Below are positions 10,369 through 19,302 of a stretch of DNA of 29,910 bases, in pieces; the stretch's first letter is position 1, and the number at the start of each line of letters is the position of its first letter. This stretch comes from Zopfochytrium polystomum (lineage: Eukaryota; Chytridiomycota; Chytridiomycetes; Chytridiales; Chytridiaceae), in NCBI GenBank assembly GCA_025765615.1, contig JAIVFJ010000508.1, forward strand, positions 1 through 29,910, in the 5' to 3' direction. Both the position numbers and the translations under genes were made by a program. The notes beneath the pieces are model-generated. The model was not told where the DNA came from. It was given only the letters and a program-made list of their open reading frames with translations, and did no database searches.

Positions 10369-10593
10369 CACTTCCAAACACGGAGAAAAGACACTGACAT
10401 GATTGGAGAATGAAACGAAAAGGGATAAAAACAGCAGGGCAAGAATAAACAAGCTATTTGAACTACACTTCCCTGATTTATTTACGCTGCGCAGAGCAAG
10501 AAGCAAAATGAAGCAGCCCGCCCTATTTTAGGCCCTACGGCATGCTTTTGTTCGAGAAAGCATCGCTGGTTTCATCGAACTCTTCGTGGCTGG

Positions 10594-10701
10594 CAGAGAC
10601 AGAGACAGAGAGAGAGAGAGATAGAGAGATGACAACATCCATGGTCGAAAGTAATTTGTAACGAGAGATGACAACATCCATGGTCGAAAGTAATTTGTAA
10701 C
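10594..10701. repeat. GA microsatellite plus exact 39-bp tandem duplication
   Basis: A GA/GACA tract (10594-10629) runs into two adjacent identical 39-bp units, 10624-10662 and 10663-10701, each containing ATGACAACATCCATGG. The unit starts in the GA tract, as expected for a slippage duplication. It lies 80 bp upstream of the ZNHIT2 start codon and so could affect its promoter or leader. Confidence 0.95.
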
Positions 10702-10781
10702 GGAACGCAGAATGGTCAACCCCAAGACCAAGATGGCCCGAAGTCTAGACAATTTGTGCCTGCTTCAAAAGCGTGTTTGAC

Positions 10782-12388
10782 ATGTCCCAAAACCCTGCTG
10801 TTGACAAACCCATCGCAGACCCTTGCCTGCTGTCAGTCGACTCGACTCGCACGTCTCCGCTCGCGATCCATTTATTTACAAAGGTCAAAATGACGCTTCT
10901 CTCAAAATAGCTGCGGAGAGCAACCGTTCAAGTACGTCTGCCCGCGATGCAACGTCAAGTACTGCTCCGTCGCTTGCTACAAGTGCGAGGTAAAAAAAAC
11001 ACCTAATGGACCGAAAGTCTCCCTCATTGTCCACCCACCCACCTCCACAAACAAGGCCCACCGACAGTGCTCCGAGACCTTTTATCGCGACAATGTGATG
11101 GCAGAGCTTGGAGACCAGACAGCGCCGGAGCAGGTGCAAAAATCCATGAAAGCGATTCTTCGTCGTTTCGCGGCCGAGAACACTGTCGATACGCTCGAGG
11201 ACGAGGTCGAGACCAACCAGTCCGACGCGGGTAGGGCAAGAACTCTTCTTGAGACTTAGTCTTCTTTGTAAATCCTTCTGACACGTATACAGTGGAATTG
11301 GAGCAATCCCTGGCGGAGCTCGATATTGGTAACCAGCGCTTGACGAGTCTTGGAAGAACTGAAGTATGAACCATTCGCAACAGATTCCGCAAATTCCGAG
11401 GACCTACTAAAGCTGCTGACGCCGCAAGAACAAACGGAATTCGAAGCGGCTCTCGCCGCAGGTCGCATTCCACGCGTTTCCGACTCAAACTTACTCGACG
11501 TTCCCACCTCTGGAGAGTCACCAGCTGCATCGGCGCCAGACCAGCTGCTGGCTGTCCCGTGGTGGCGTGATTCCGACTCGGTTGGCGGTTTCGCCGGCGG
11601 CGACGGCGACGTGACACACCCGACGGCCCTCCCGCCTGTTCCCGACAATCTCCTCCAAGGAGTTGCCGCGCTGCTTCCCAAGTCCTCCTCCGGACCGAAC
11701 CCGTCGCTGTCGTTCCACGTTATTGATCTTCTCATGACGTACGTTCTCACCTGGACGCACTGCAACGGCGAGTTGGGAAACGCAGAGGGTGACAGTGAGC
11801 CGACTGCGAACCCAGCGGGGTGGAGCAGGGCCTGCGATGTGGCGTGGGCTGTTTCGTGGACGCTGTCCGATAGGGGAGGGTTTGTGTACGGTGGAGTCGA
11901 AGAAGCAGTGACGACCGTGAAAATGCGGGCGATCGAGGTGAGTTTTTCCGTCGATGTGGCGAGCAAGGAGTCTTCCTGAACCGAGCTTTTGTGCGCGTCA
12001 GGTCAGTTCCCTAGGCTTCAATTCGCAGCTAATGGCAAGCCTTCTGGACGACGTCTTGGCCGTTCTCACAACGACCGATTCCTTTCTGCTTCGTGCTTTG
12101 GGGGATCTTGAGCGAGTCTTTTCAGTACCGACAGCCTCAAAAGAGCATCGACGCAAAAGCCTTATGGCCGCAAAGAAAGTACATTTCTTCGCGTGCCTTT
12201 GCAATGACCCGAGTTTCGATGCGCCTGCTGGCCCTGTGCACAAGCTTCGTGCTGCCCTCGAGGCAGTAAGGAGCAAAGCACGCAAAGAAGCTTCCGCAAC
12301 GCAAGCGTTTGTCAAGGAGTTGGAGAAGCGACGATCAGTACATTCGAAGAGCTCGCCAAAAGCGACGAGGCCCATTGAGGAGCTGTAA
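10782..12388 (+). CDS. ZNHIT2: HIT-type zinc finger protein, ZNHIT2-like
   Basis: ZNHIT2 works with the R2TP/HSP90 co-chaperone machinery in RNP assembly, notably of the U5 snRNP (family knowledge). The start is set by splicing: exon 1 (10782-10831) ends PCL-CT and, after intron 10832-10910, rebuilds CLLCGEQPFKYVCPRCNVKY, with CSVACYKCE next and, after intron 10990-11055, AHRQCSETFYRDNVMAELGD. Together these give the zf-HIT cysteine/histidine pattern and the FYRDxVxxEL signature that follows it. A third intron starts about 11231 and ends about 11291. Downstream are LTPQEQTEFEAALAAGRI and the PWW motif (about 11558), both typical of ZNHIT2. Intron 11938-12001 precedes the helical C-terminus. 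One extra base near 11348-11352 breaks the frame between LTS and LEELKYEPF. It converges on NDUFA8, with 71 bp between stop codons. Confidence 0.88.
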
Positions 12389-12459
12389 ATCAAGGAAAAA
12401 GCTGGGGGCGCAATGTAAATCCACATTTATTACTGCTCCATGTCCTTCTTTTGAGCTTC

Positions 12460-13235
12460 TCACTGGAACAAAGGCTTGGGCTTGAGGTGCACCGGGATCT
12501 GACCCTCGGGAGTCTCGGGAATAGTTTTTGTGAGACCCTACAACGATGAAGTCAGGATTGGGGCGGCACCAAAAGCGGTTTGCCAAATAAAATATGGAAA
12601 ACCGACCAGCTTTTTGAAAACGCAGTCGTTGAATTCCCGTTCTTGCGGCCTGCACCTCCAGTACTCGTGGTTCTTCATGTCCAGGCACTGCCAGTGCTTC
12701 GCCCACTCCGCGTCGCAGTTCGCCTTCAGCTTGTTGATACTAACAAAAACATTAGAGATTCGGCCGGTAAATCACATGCTAAAAATAACGGCTCAGACAC
12801 TCACAGGTCCACTGCGCAGCGCGTCACCCTTCGGCCTTCTTTCAGGCACGCCTTAGGGTCCTGCGTCGAGTTCTTGCAGAGCATGAAATCCTCATTGTAC
12901 GGCCTTCGATTGCGAGGGAGAACGTAGTTTCACAATAAGATACCCCTTCTCTTCATTTCTGCTTCAGCCACAACTTCCTCACTTGCAGTAGTCGGCAAAA
13001 TGGAACGCGACAGACTCCATCGGCGCCGATGTCAATCCGACTTCCGGAACGTCGGGGATGTCGCTGGGCATGGGGGTCTTGTCGACCCACAAGCCATCGA
13101 CGAACACGGCTAATGGAGCGAGGGATGTCATCAAAGATTACACTCGAAGTCACCAACCGGAAGACGGCGAATGAACGCAGCCTTTCTGCAGCTCGCACAA
13201 CAGGGGATATGCTCACCTTCACGGTGGGTGGGCAT
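12460..13235 (-). CDS. NDUFA8: NADH dehydrogenase (ubiquinone) 1 alpha subcomplex subunit 8 (complex I, CHCH protein)
   Basis: This is an accessory subunit of mitochondrial respiratory complex I on the intermembrane-space side, stabilised by twin Cx9C disulphides. Five exons join without any correction into 456 nt (151 residues): 13235-13217 (only 19 nt, MPTHRE), 13109-12983, 12903-12805, 12739-12607 and 12537-12460, all with GT-AG introns. CHCH features include FADYCKPYNEDFMLCKN, CLKEGRRVTRC, NCDAEWAKHWQCLD and YWRCRPQEREFNDCVF. The end, GLTKTIPETPEGQIPVHLKP, is typical of the fungal orthologue. No cleavable presequence is expected, since import uses the Mia40 route. It is the only multi-exon gene here that needs no frame repair. 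Possession of complex I excludes Saccharomyces-like yeasts. Confidence 0.95.
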
Positions 13236-13504
13236 AGTGGATTTCTAGATCTGCAGGTTAAAATGTAAATGCGGTCAGATCGTGAGAGCGCGTGTCGGTT
13301 GTGCGTTGCCGGCGATCGAGCGATCGATCGGCAGCTGATGCATCCGTGCTGGCAGCAGTGACAGATCCACCATGCGTTGACTCCTTGCCGAAGGGGCCAG
13401 CCTCGTAGAGATGGTCTCGAAGCGCGATCGGGGACGTTGGGGTGATCTCACCTTCAGATTCTCTGGTCACGTCTTTTTGTTTTTTTTCACCACTCCGCTC
13501 AGCC

Positions 13505-14386
13505 ATGATCGGCGCTCGCACCCTCCACACATCGCTCCGCTTCGCGAGAACCGCGAGGCGCTCCACCATTCCGGCACAAGGTCCATAAGCATCCAGCCCT
13601 CTGGATCGGCTCGGCGGCGGCCCTCTTCGGCGCCGGTTGCGCGTCGTTCCTTCGATCGGATTCGACAAGCCCATCGCCTGCAGCTCCTCACCCGCAACCA
13701 TACCCCCCCCAGCGCACCGGCCCGCTGCAACGACCTTGCCGACGTCCGCATTGCCGGCCCGCCCACCTCTCCATCCCCCCTTCCCACCGCCGTCCCGATC
13801 CTCCTCCTCCTTCGCGTCCTAGGCGGCCGCTCGTCCGCCCTCGACTGCAGCCCAATGTACAACGGCGTCCCCGTCGCTACCACCTTCCTTATGACCCAGG
13901 CGCTCCCGCACTTTGCCGGCAAGTTTCCTGGCCTCGAAATGTCGGCTTTCTTCGCGTGGGATCCGCCAAAGATCTTCCGCAAGGACCAAGAGACCGAGTC
14001 TCCGCCGTCTCCAGCCCCGTCGGGGGCTGGTGCGGGAGCGCCGGCTCCGGCGCCGGCGCCGGTTGACGGCCAGCAGGAGGAGAAGAGGACGAGGGTGGTG
14101 TCGGACGTCTTTTCTCTAGCGCCCCGATTTCGCAAACGAGTATGCGTACGCAGAGTCCGGGCTCGTGGCGTCGGTGTGGCCGACGGCGGCGAGGACGGAG
14201 GTGCCCGTGTTTGAGCGGCTCTCGGCGGTGGAAGAGGCGAATTTGGGGCAGGCGGGGATCCGCAAGAAGCCCGTGGGGAAGCTGGTTATGATTGGTTCCT
14301 GCACGTACGGATGCGCGCAGGTCAAGTTGCGGGTCCTGCAGGTCTATTCGCTCAAGGGGGACCTGATATGGGAGAAGAAAGTCTAG
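13505..14386 (+). CDS. Unrecognised protein, probable mitochondrial presequence
   Basis: The ATG at 13505 opens MIGARTLHTSLRFARTARRS, rich in Arg, Ser and Thr without acidic residues, as in a mitochondrial presequence. After a one-base change near 13590 the reading continues HPALWIGSAAALFGAGCASF, a possible membrane segment, then a Pro-rich stretch of uncertain frame. A better-defined part follows: MYNGVPVATTFLMTQALPHF (from 13855), FFAWDPPKIFRKDQ, an Ala/Pro linker, then after an extra C near 14120 FANEYAYAESGLVASVWPTA to GDLIWEKKV and the stop at 14384-14386. No family was recognised. The overall plan (presequence, one membrane segment, small C-terminal domain) would suit an inner-membrane assembly factor, but that is a guess. 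Codon use is very GC-rich, unlike genes to the right. It lies divergent to NDUFA8, 269 bp away. Confidence 0.5.
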
Positions 14387-14577
14387 GCGCCGTTGATGGT
14401 ATGGTAATGCAGCGCGTCGCTTGAACGAATAATATTATTGAATGCAGCTCGCGTTTCGTCCCATCGAACAACGATAGAAGAGGCTGGTCGGCCTTGTCCT
14501 CGGCTTTCCTTCGCTGCTTTTTCGCTCGCCGAACGGTGTTTGTCAGAGTTTGGAGGAGACCACTGCCATAGCGCAAC

Positions 14578-16812
14578 ATGCATTCTGCCCTCACGACCGA
14601 TGGCGCGAGCTCTGAGGACGCCGATCGGCTGGCCAAACTGCTCGCCTGGGCGACCTCCAACGGCGCTAAAATCACGAACCTGTCGCTCACCCTGACGCCC
14701 ACGCCGTCCAACCCGACTCTCCGCGGTGCCATCGTCACCGCCCCCCTCACTCCCGGCGACTCGATCGCCTCCCTCCCGCCGGCGCTGATCCTCTCCGAGT
14801 CCGTCGCGCGCGCATCCCCGCTCGGTCGCACGCTCGCCGCCTTCCTCAAGAGGCACCCGCACCGCCTTGCCGACCTCCAGACGACGCCGTCGGCCGCGTC
14901 GGCGTCAGCGCCCCGAAGGGACCCGTACCTTGCTGGCGTCCTGGTCCTCGCGGCGTTCCTGGTGAGCGAGCGGGCGCGCGGCGAGGCGTCGTTCTGGTGG
15001 CCGTATATCGCGAGTCTGCCTGATAAGTTTGGGCTGCCGCTCGAGTGGCCGCGGGAGGTGAGGGAAAGGCTGTTGGGGAGGTCGGCGGTCGCCTTTGTCG
15101 TCGAGGCGAGGGAGGGTCAGCTGCGCAGGGGTGTGGAGGTTGTGAATGATGCGCTGGAGGAGGAGGAGAGCAGGAAACGGGAGAAGAGGGGTGAAGACGG
15201 TTGGTAAGGCAGCCCGCGTCGAAATGGACGGAGGCTGGCGAATCAAGTTTGAGGACATGCTGTGGGCTTACAGTGTCGTTGCAAGTAGGGCCTTTCCTCG
15301 CGTGTACGGAGAGGGCGAATCCGCTCCCACAGTCACAGACGAGGATGACGAGGATGGCTGGACGGACATTAACGAGAAGGAAGAATCGCATGAAGTTTGC
15401 TTGTATCCAGTGCTGGATATGGTGAGAGTGTTGCACTGGCGTATTTTCTTAAACCAACTGATGTACCCACATCCCTACCGAGCAGCTCAATCACGATCGA
15501 AAAAAGCCGTATTGAATGGAACTCTGTCCGTGGGCCAGGAATAACATTCGTTGCACAAATGAGCTACAATGAAGGGGACGTTATATGGAATAATTACGGC
15601 CCAAAAGGGAACGAAGTAGGGCAAATTTTGAGAATGTGAACAAAACGCTGTAGCGACTGCTTACACACACACACTCTCTCCAGAATCTTCTATCCAATTA
15701 CGGGTTCGTAATTCCAAACAATACTGAGGATTACTTTAAAGTTGCCCTTGACGTTGATCGGCGAGACCCACTACACGCAAAGCGAATCGCAACATTAAGG
15801 GCCTCGCCGGAGCTTGGTCTGATCCACCTCCTCTTTCTGGACGACACGGAGCCGCGACCGAAGTTCGTCTCAAGCGCACGAATCCTGGTGGCGAACGAGC
15901 GAGAGCTCACAAGCATACGGAACGGAGCAGCTTCAGTTGGTCCACGGTGCGAGGTGCTCGTGCTCTCGACGTTGTGGAAATTGTTGCGCCAGAAGCGTAT
16001 GGCTGTCCCAGAGGATGCAGATGACTTGGACCTCGTTGGTTCGGAAGAGGAAAGGGAATGGGCGAGAATGGCAAGGGTATACAAAAAAGGTCTGCTCGTG
16101 TTTGAAAAATGGCAAACGAGCTGATCACCCATTTAGGACAACGTGATATTCTCGATCACCATATTCGTCTTGTCCGGAGCGGATTGAATAAACTCTTTCA
16201 AGCAGCGTCCAATATCCCCGAAAGTCTCACAACTTCTTGTGAGGATAGCGACAGGTTCTTTCGCGCATTTATCACACTCGAAAACCCCCTCCTTTCTGAT
16301 GAAACTCAAGAGTGGCTCTCAAATATTCAATCGTTCGGAGCGAGCAACGAGGAAACCGAAGAGGAAGTAGGGGATCTCGACGAAGAAACCGCACTCTCTT
16401 TGCTGCTGATTTGGGAGAAAAGGCGCCAAACTGCAAGTCCTTGGTGTTCTTTCTTTGAAAAAGCACACAAGGTTAATGACGAGCGTGTTGTGGAGATCCT
16501 CGGGTACTACTGCTTCCTTACGTTCGGCATTAACGAAACTAATTCCATTACTTGGTCGACAGCGATCAAGAGGCGGACATACGGGAACACTTCTCTGATT
16601 CGGTTCGGCCGATTCTGGACGCGGTGCCTCCATCTGGTCTTGAGCCGCCCGAAGACGCATCGATTGGCGAAGACGAGTTCCTGTGGGCGGCAAGCTTATT
16701 AGACTTGTATGGTGTGAGCGTTCCTCGGATTGATTCTGTGACGGAATTCAGATCCGGAGAGCCTGATTCAACCCGAGGCGAGGTGTTTGGTGTGGTTTGC
16801 GACCTCTCATGA
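14578..16812 (+). CDS. SET-domain protein lysine methyltransferase (SETD/RKM/Rubisco-LSMT type) with C-terminal SET-like extension
   Basis: Such enzymes transfer methyl groups from S-adenosylmethionine to lysines of ribosomal or other proteins. The N-SET part has RGAIVTAPLTPGDSIASLPP, then the inserted helical region (FWWPYIASLPDKFG, FEDMLWAYSVVASRAF). The core motifs are LDM joined by splicing to LNHDR, DVIWNNYGPKGNE spliced to NLLSNYGFVIPNN (AdoMet/Lys site, NYG), and VYKKG spliced to QRDILDHH at the end of the substrate-binding lobe. Introns: 15422-15485, 15616-15683 and 16090-16136 (47 nt). An extra base near 15205 and one in the A6 run 15500-15505 break the frame. Past 16137, about 220 more residues echo the SET N-half (ENPLLSDETQEW, LLLIWEKRRQTASPWCSFFE, DEFLWAASLLDLYGVSVPRI) but lack NH and NYG motifs. 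The last part needs one more frame change near 16552. A separate downstream gene is the alternative for this half. Confidence 0.87.
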
Positions 16813-17619
16813 AAAGATGGAATTAAGTTTGTGCAGAATGGCAGGTTGAAGAAGCATGATTTATTGAAACGAAAAGAAACCCGCGGCGAGGCAGGCGCCG
16901 AACTTCACCGACGCGTTTTCCTTCAGCCCTGACCACCGATGCTGCTGGAAGCGGTTTTCCAAGCAGACGTCGGACACGCAGCGACGGGCGTATCCGGAGC
17001 TGCATGAGCAGATAAGGCGAGCCTTCCTTGCCTGCCCGCATAGTTCGGCCTCCAGGAGCCGCGTTGTAAGCTAGTCAGCGAGGTTGCAGGGTGCGGCTCG
17101 ATGCCCCGTCCCGATCACGTGAACGGCCGCCTCAAAACCTTCTTTCTCAATATTAATATTAATACAATTGTTGCAAATCGAAGCGTGCTCGATATGAATC
17201 ATAATTTTCTCCACCAGTAAAACTCAAAATCTCAATATGTAGGGACCTTTTGGGACGGCCAACGAAGTGGCGAACCAACCAACCACCTTGCAGTCCTTCG
17301 ACCAAAAAAAAAAAAAAAAAAAAACCCCCAAAAACAACCAACAAACACTGGTGGCAAAGTCCATCAGTGCCCTCACACTACTCGCATCGGTTCTTTTCCG
17401 CAGTCTTTTGCTCATTTGAAACGACCTATAGCCACAAAAAAGGATAAAATCCATCCGATTTTTGTTGTGGGAGAAATCATTCGCTCAACCCATTTTCGAT
17501 ATAGAATAGAAACACGCCTCAATAGCGCTCCCACTTTCCGAATCCCACGCCACGAGCGCGAGCTTTCACCCGCAGCCGCCGTCACCGCAGCTTCTTTACT
17601 TTACTTTGAATCGGCAAAT
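16813..17619. other. Intergenic with simple repeats; possible Cys-rich ORF on minus strand
   Basis: The stretch holds an AT-rich palindromic run (AATATTAATATTAAT, near 17149), an A22 tract (17303-17324) and the presumed promoter of the gene at 17620. On the minus strand, 17070-16861 is open and Cys-rich but has no clear start and is not called as a gene (see findings). Confidence 0.5.
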
Positions 17620-18319
17620 ATGGTCCAACCTCGTACAAGGGTGAGATCTCGGGATACGTTCATGCCGTCAATACCCATCACCAGTAACACTTCGTCTGCA
17701 GACCGCTTCCCAGACGGCTAATGTCCATGACCGTCTTTCTCGAGTTGTGGACCGCTTGATTGATGCGCTCGATAGGAGGTCGAGTCTACAGTACATTCGC
17801 TTATTTGAAACCACCCTTTCTATCTTGCGTTTTCTGCGGGACCCCGCAATCGAAACAAGTTCCATTCAGCAGCCCCAGCTCACAGTCAACTGGACTAGGT
17901 CAAGTGTTGCTGATGTCAGTGGCGACGACAGGGAGAAGAAAGTCCTTGAATTCATCCGAAATCTGACCAAATTCCTGGCTATTGCCGGCGGTACGTTCAA
18001 GGCGACACAGAGAGTAGCCAGAATTGCTGGCGCCAACCCAACGGTTAAAGTCCACTCTTCGTACCCGGACGTTCTTATGGCGGTCAAGGTCAATCATACT
18101 CGAGACTTTTCGAGAAAAGCACGGGAAGCTTTCCCTACGGGCGACACAGGGGGAGGCCGATTCACCCCTTCAACCGACCGTCGAGACATTCTCGGAGTAA
18201 TCACGTTTAGGAAAGCAGAGTTGCGGCACCTGAACGTTCTCAATGATGATGAAGCGGCTCGCATGGTGAACGAAGGCAGAGTGCTGTTGAGCAGCTTGGA
18301 TGAGTGTTTCCCGTCGTAA
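17620..18319 (+). CDS. Unrecognised two-exon gene, 212 residues
   Basis: Exon 1 (17620-17640, MVQPRTR) ends exactly at a GTGAGA donor. The intron 17641-17701 ends CTGCAG, and exon 2 (17702-18319) is open to a TAA, giving 213 codons with no frame correction. The fit of start, intron and long open exon is the reason for the call. The protein looks soluble and largely helical: ASQTANVHDRLSRVVDRLID, FLRDPAIETSSIQQPQLTVN, IRNLTKFLAIAGGTFKATQR, and DDEAARMVNEGRVLLSSLDE near the C-terminus. No signal peptide, membrane segment or catalytic motif is visible, and no family was recognised. Moderate codon bias is like that of the neighbouring SET 3' half. Confidence 0.65.
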
Positions 18320-18385
18320 AGTCAAACTGATTTGTTTTCGCTGTGAAATCTTCGACCCACCGCCCTGTTTCCCCCAACACACCAA

Positions 18386-18401
18386 CCCCCCCCCCCCCCC
18401 C
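18386..18401. repeat. C16 homopolymer
   Basis: This is an uninterrupted run of sixteen C in a pyrimidine-rich stretch just downstream of the 17620-18319 gene. It is a likely site of length error or slippage. Confidence 0.95.
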
Positions 18402-18564
18402 TTCTTCCGCCTCCGAGCCTCATTTTCTTCCGCTCCTCATGTCCGTAACCCTTTCGTAACCCCCTTCTTGATTCATCCTTCACTCCTTATACAGCCTACT
18501 CCATTCACCTAACCTCAAATTCCTTGCGCTTAACCATTACCCCCTTCACCACTTCACTCGTCTT

Positions 18565-18674
18565 ACTCTTACGCGTTCTCCTCTTTACCCTGTCCCTCTT
18601 CACTGCAACTTCAATTTGTGAACTCTTACGCGTTCTCCTCTTTACCCTGTCCTCTTCACTGCAATTCAATTTGT
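18565..18674. repeat. Tandem duplication, about 55 bp, two copies
   Basis: Copies at 18565-18619 and 18622-18674 both read ACTCTTACGCGTTCTCCTCT and continue to CAATTTGT. They differ only by two single-base length differences and are joined by two bases. The region is pyrimidine-rich and non-coding, 3' of the preceding gene. An AATAAA-like signal (18691-18696) follows. Confidence 0.92.
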
Positions 18675-18774
18675 ATCTCTCAAACTAACAAAATAAACGG
18701 TTTGCTGCCGAAAGTCGTCATCCTGAAGAAATTGTTTTGGGGGCTACGCACATGAGAATTAAGGAAGTGCTGTA

Positions 18775-18840
18775 CGTGTGTGTGTGTGTGCGCGCGCGCG
18801 AGAGCGGGAGAGAGAGTGAGAGAGAGTGTGTGTGTGAGTG
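18775..18840. repeat. Compound microsatellite (TG)n(CG)n(AG)n
   Basis: Alternating TG (18775-18790) runs into CG (18791-18800), then GA- and TG-rich repeats to 18840. Alternating purine-pyrimidine sequence of this length can adopt Z-DNA. No gene overlaps it, and the surrounding 18320-19300 spacer shows no other feature beyond the tandem duplication and C-tract. Confidence 0.9.
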
Positions 18841-19302
18841 AAAGAGAAAAGTGTGTATCGCAACCGACAGCAAGGAATGGACCAGCTTGCAACAGACGGA
18901 ACACAGCCGGTAAAGGAAAGTGTCTCTGGTTTCCATACTCTTTTTCCTGCTCGGAAAAACCCAATGTTTCGGCCTGGTAACTGTAAAAAAAAAATGAGGA
19001 AGAATCGGGGTTTCCGGGGAGATGCACTCACCTCGAACGACCCAAAAAGTTTCGGAAGTCCAGGTGGGCAATTGAATAAAATAATTTCAATAACTCTTTG
19101 TTGGGAGGAGTTCTGGCGCGCCAGATCGAAAACTGCATCCCCGACTCTTTTCTTTTGAACCAATTCGTTTTGACTACCTTCCCACTTCTAATAAAACGGA
19201 CAGTGTTTACACGAAATTGCGAGGCGACCAGTCCTCAACTAAGATATATTTAAACGAAATAGAACTACAAAGTCTGGATGGCATAAATTGCTGGCCTTGC
19301 TG

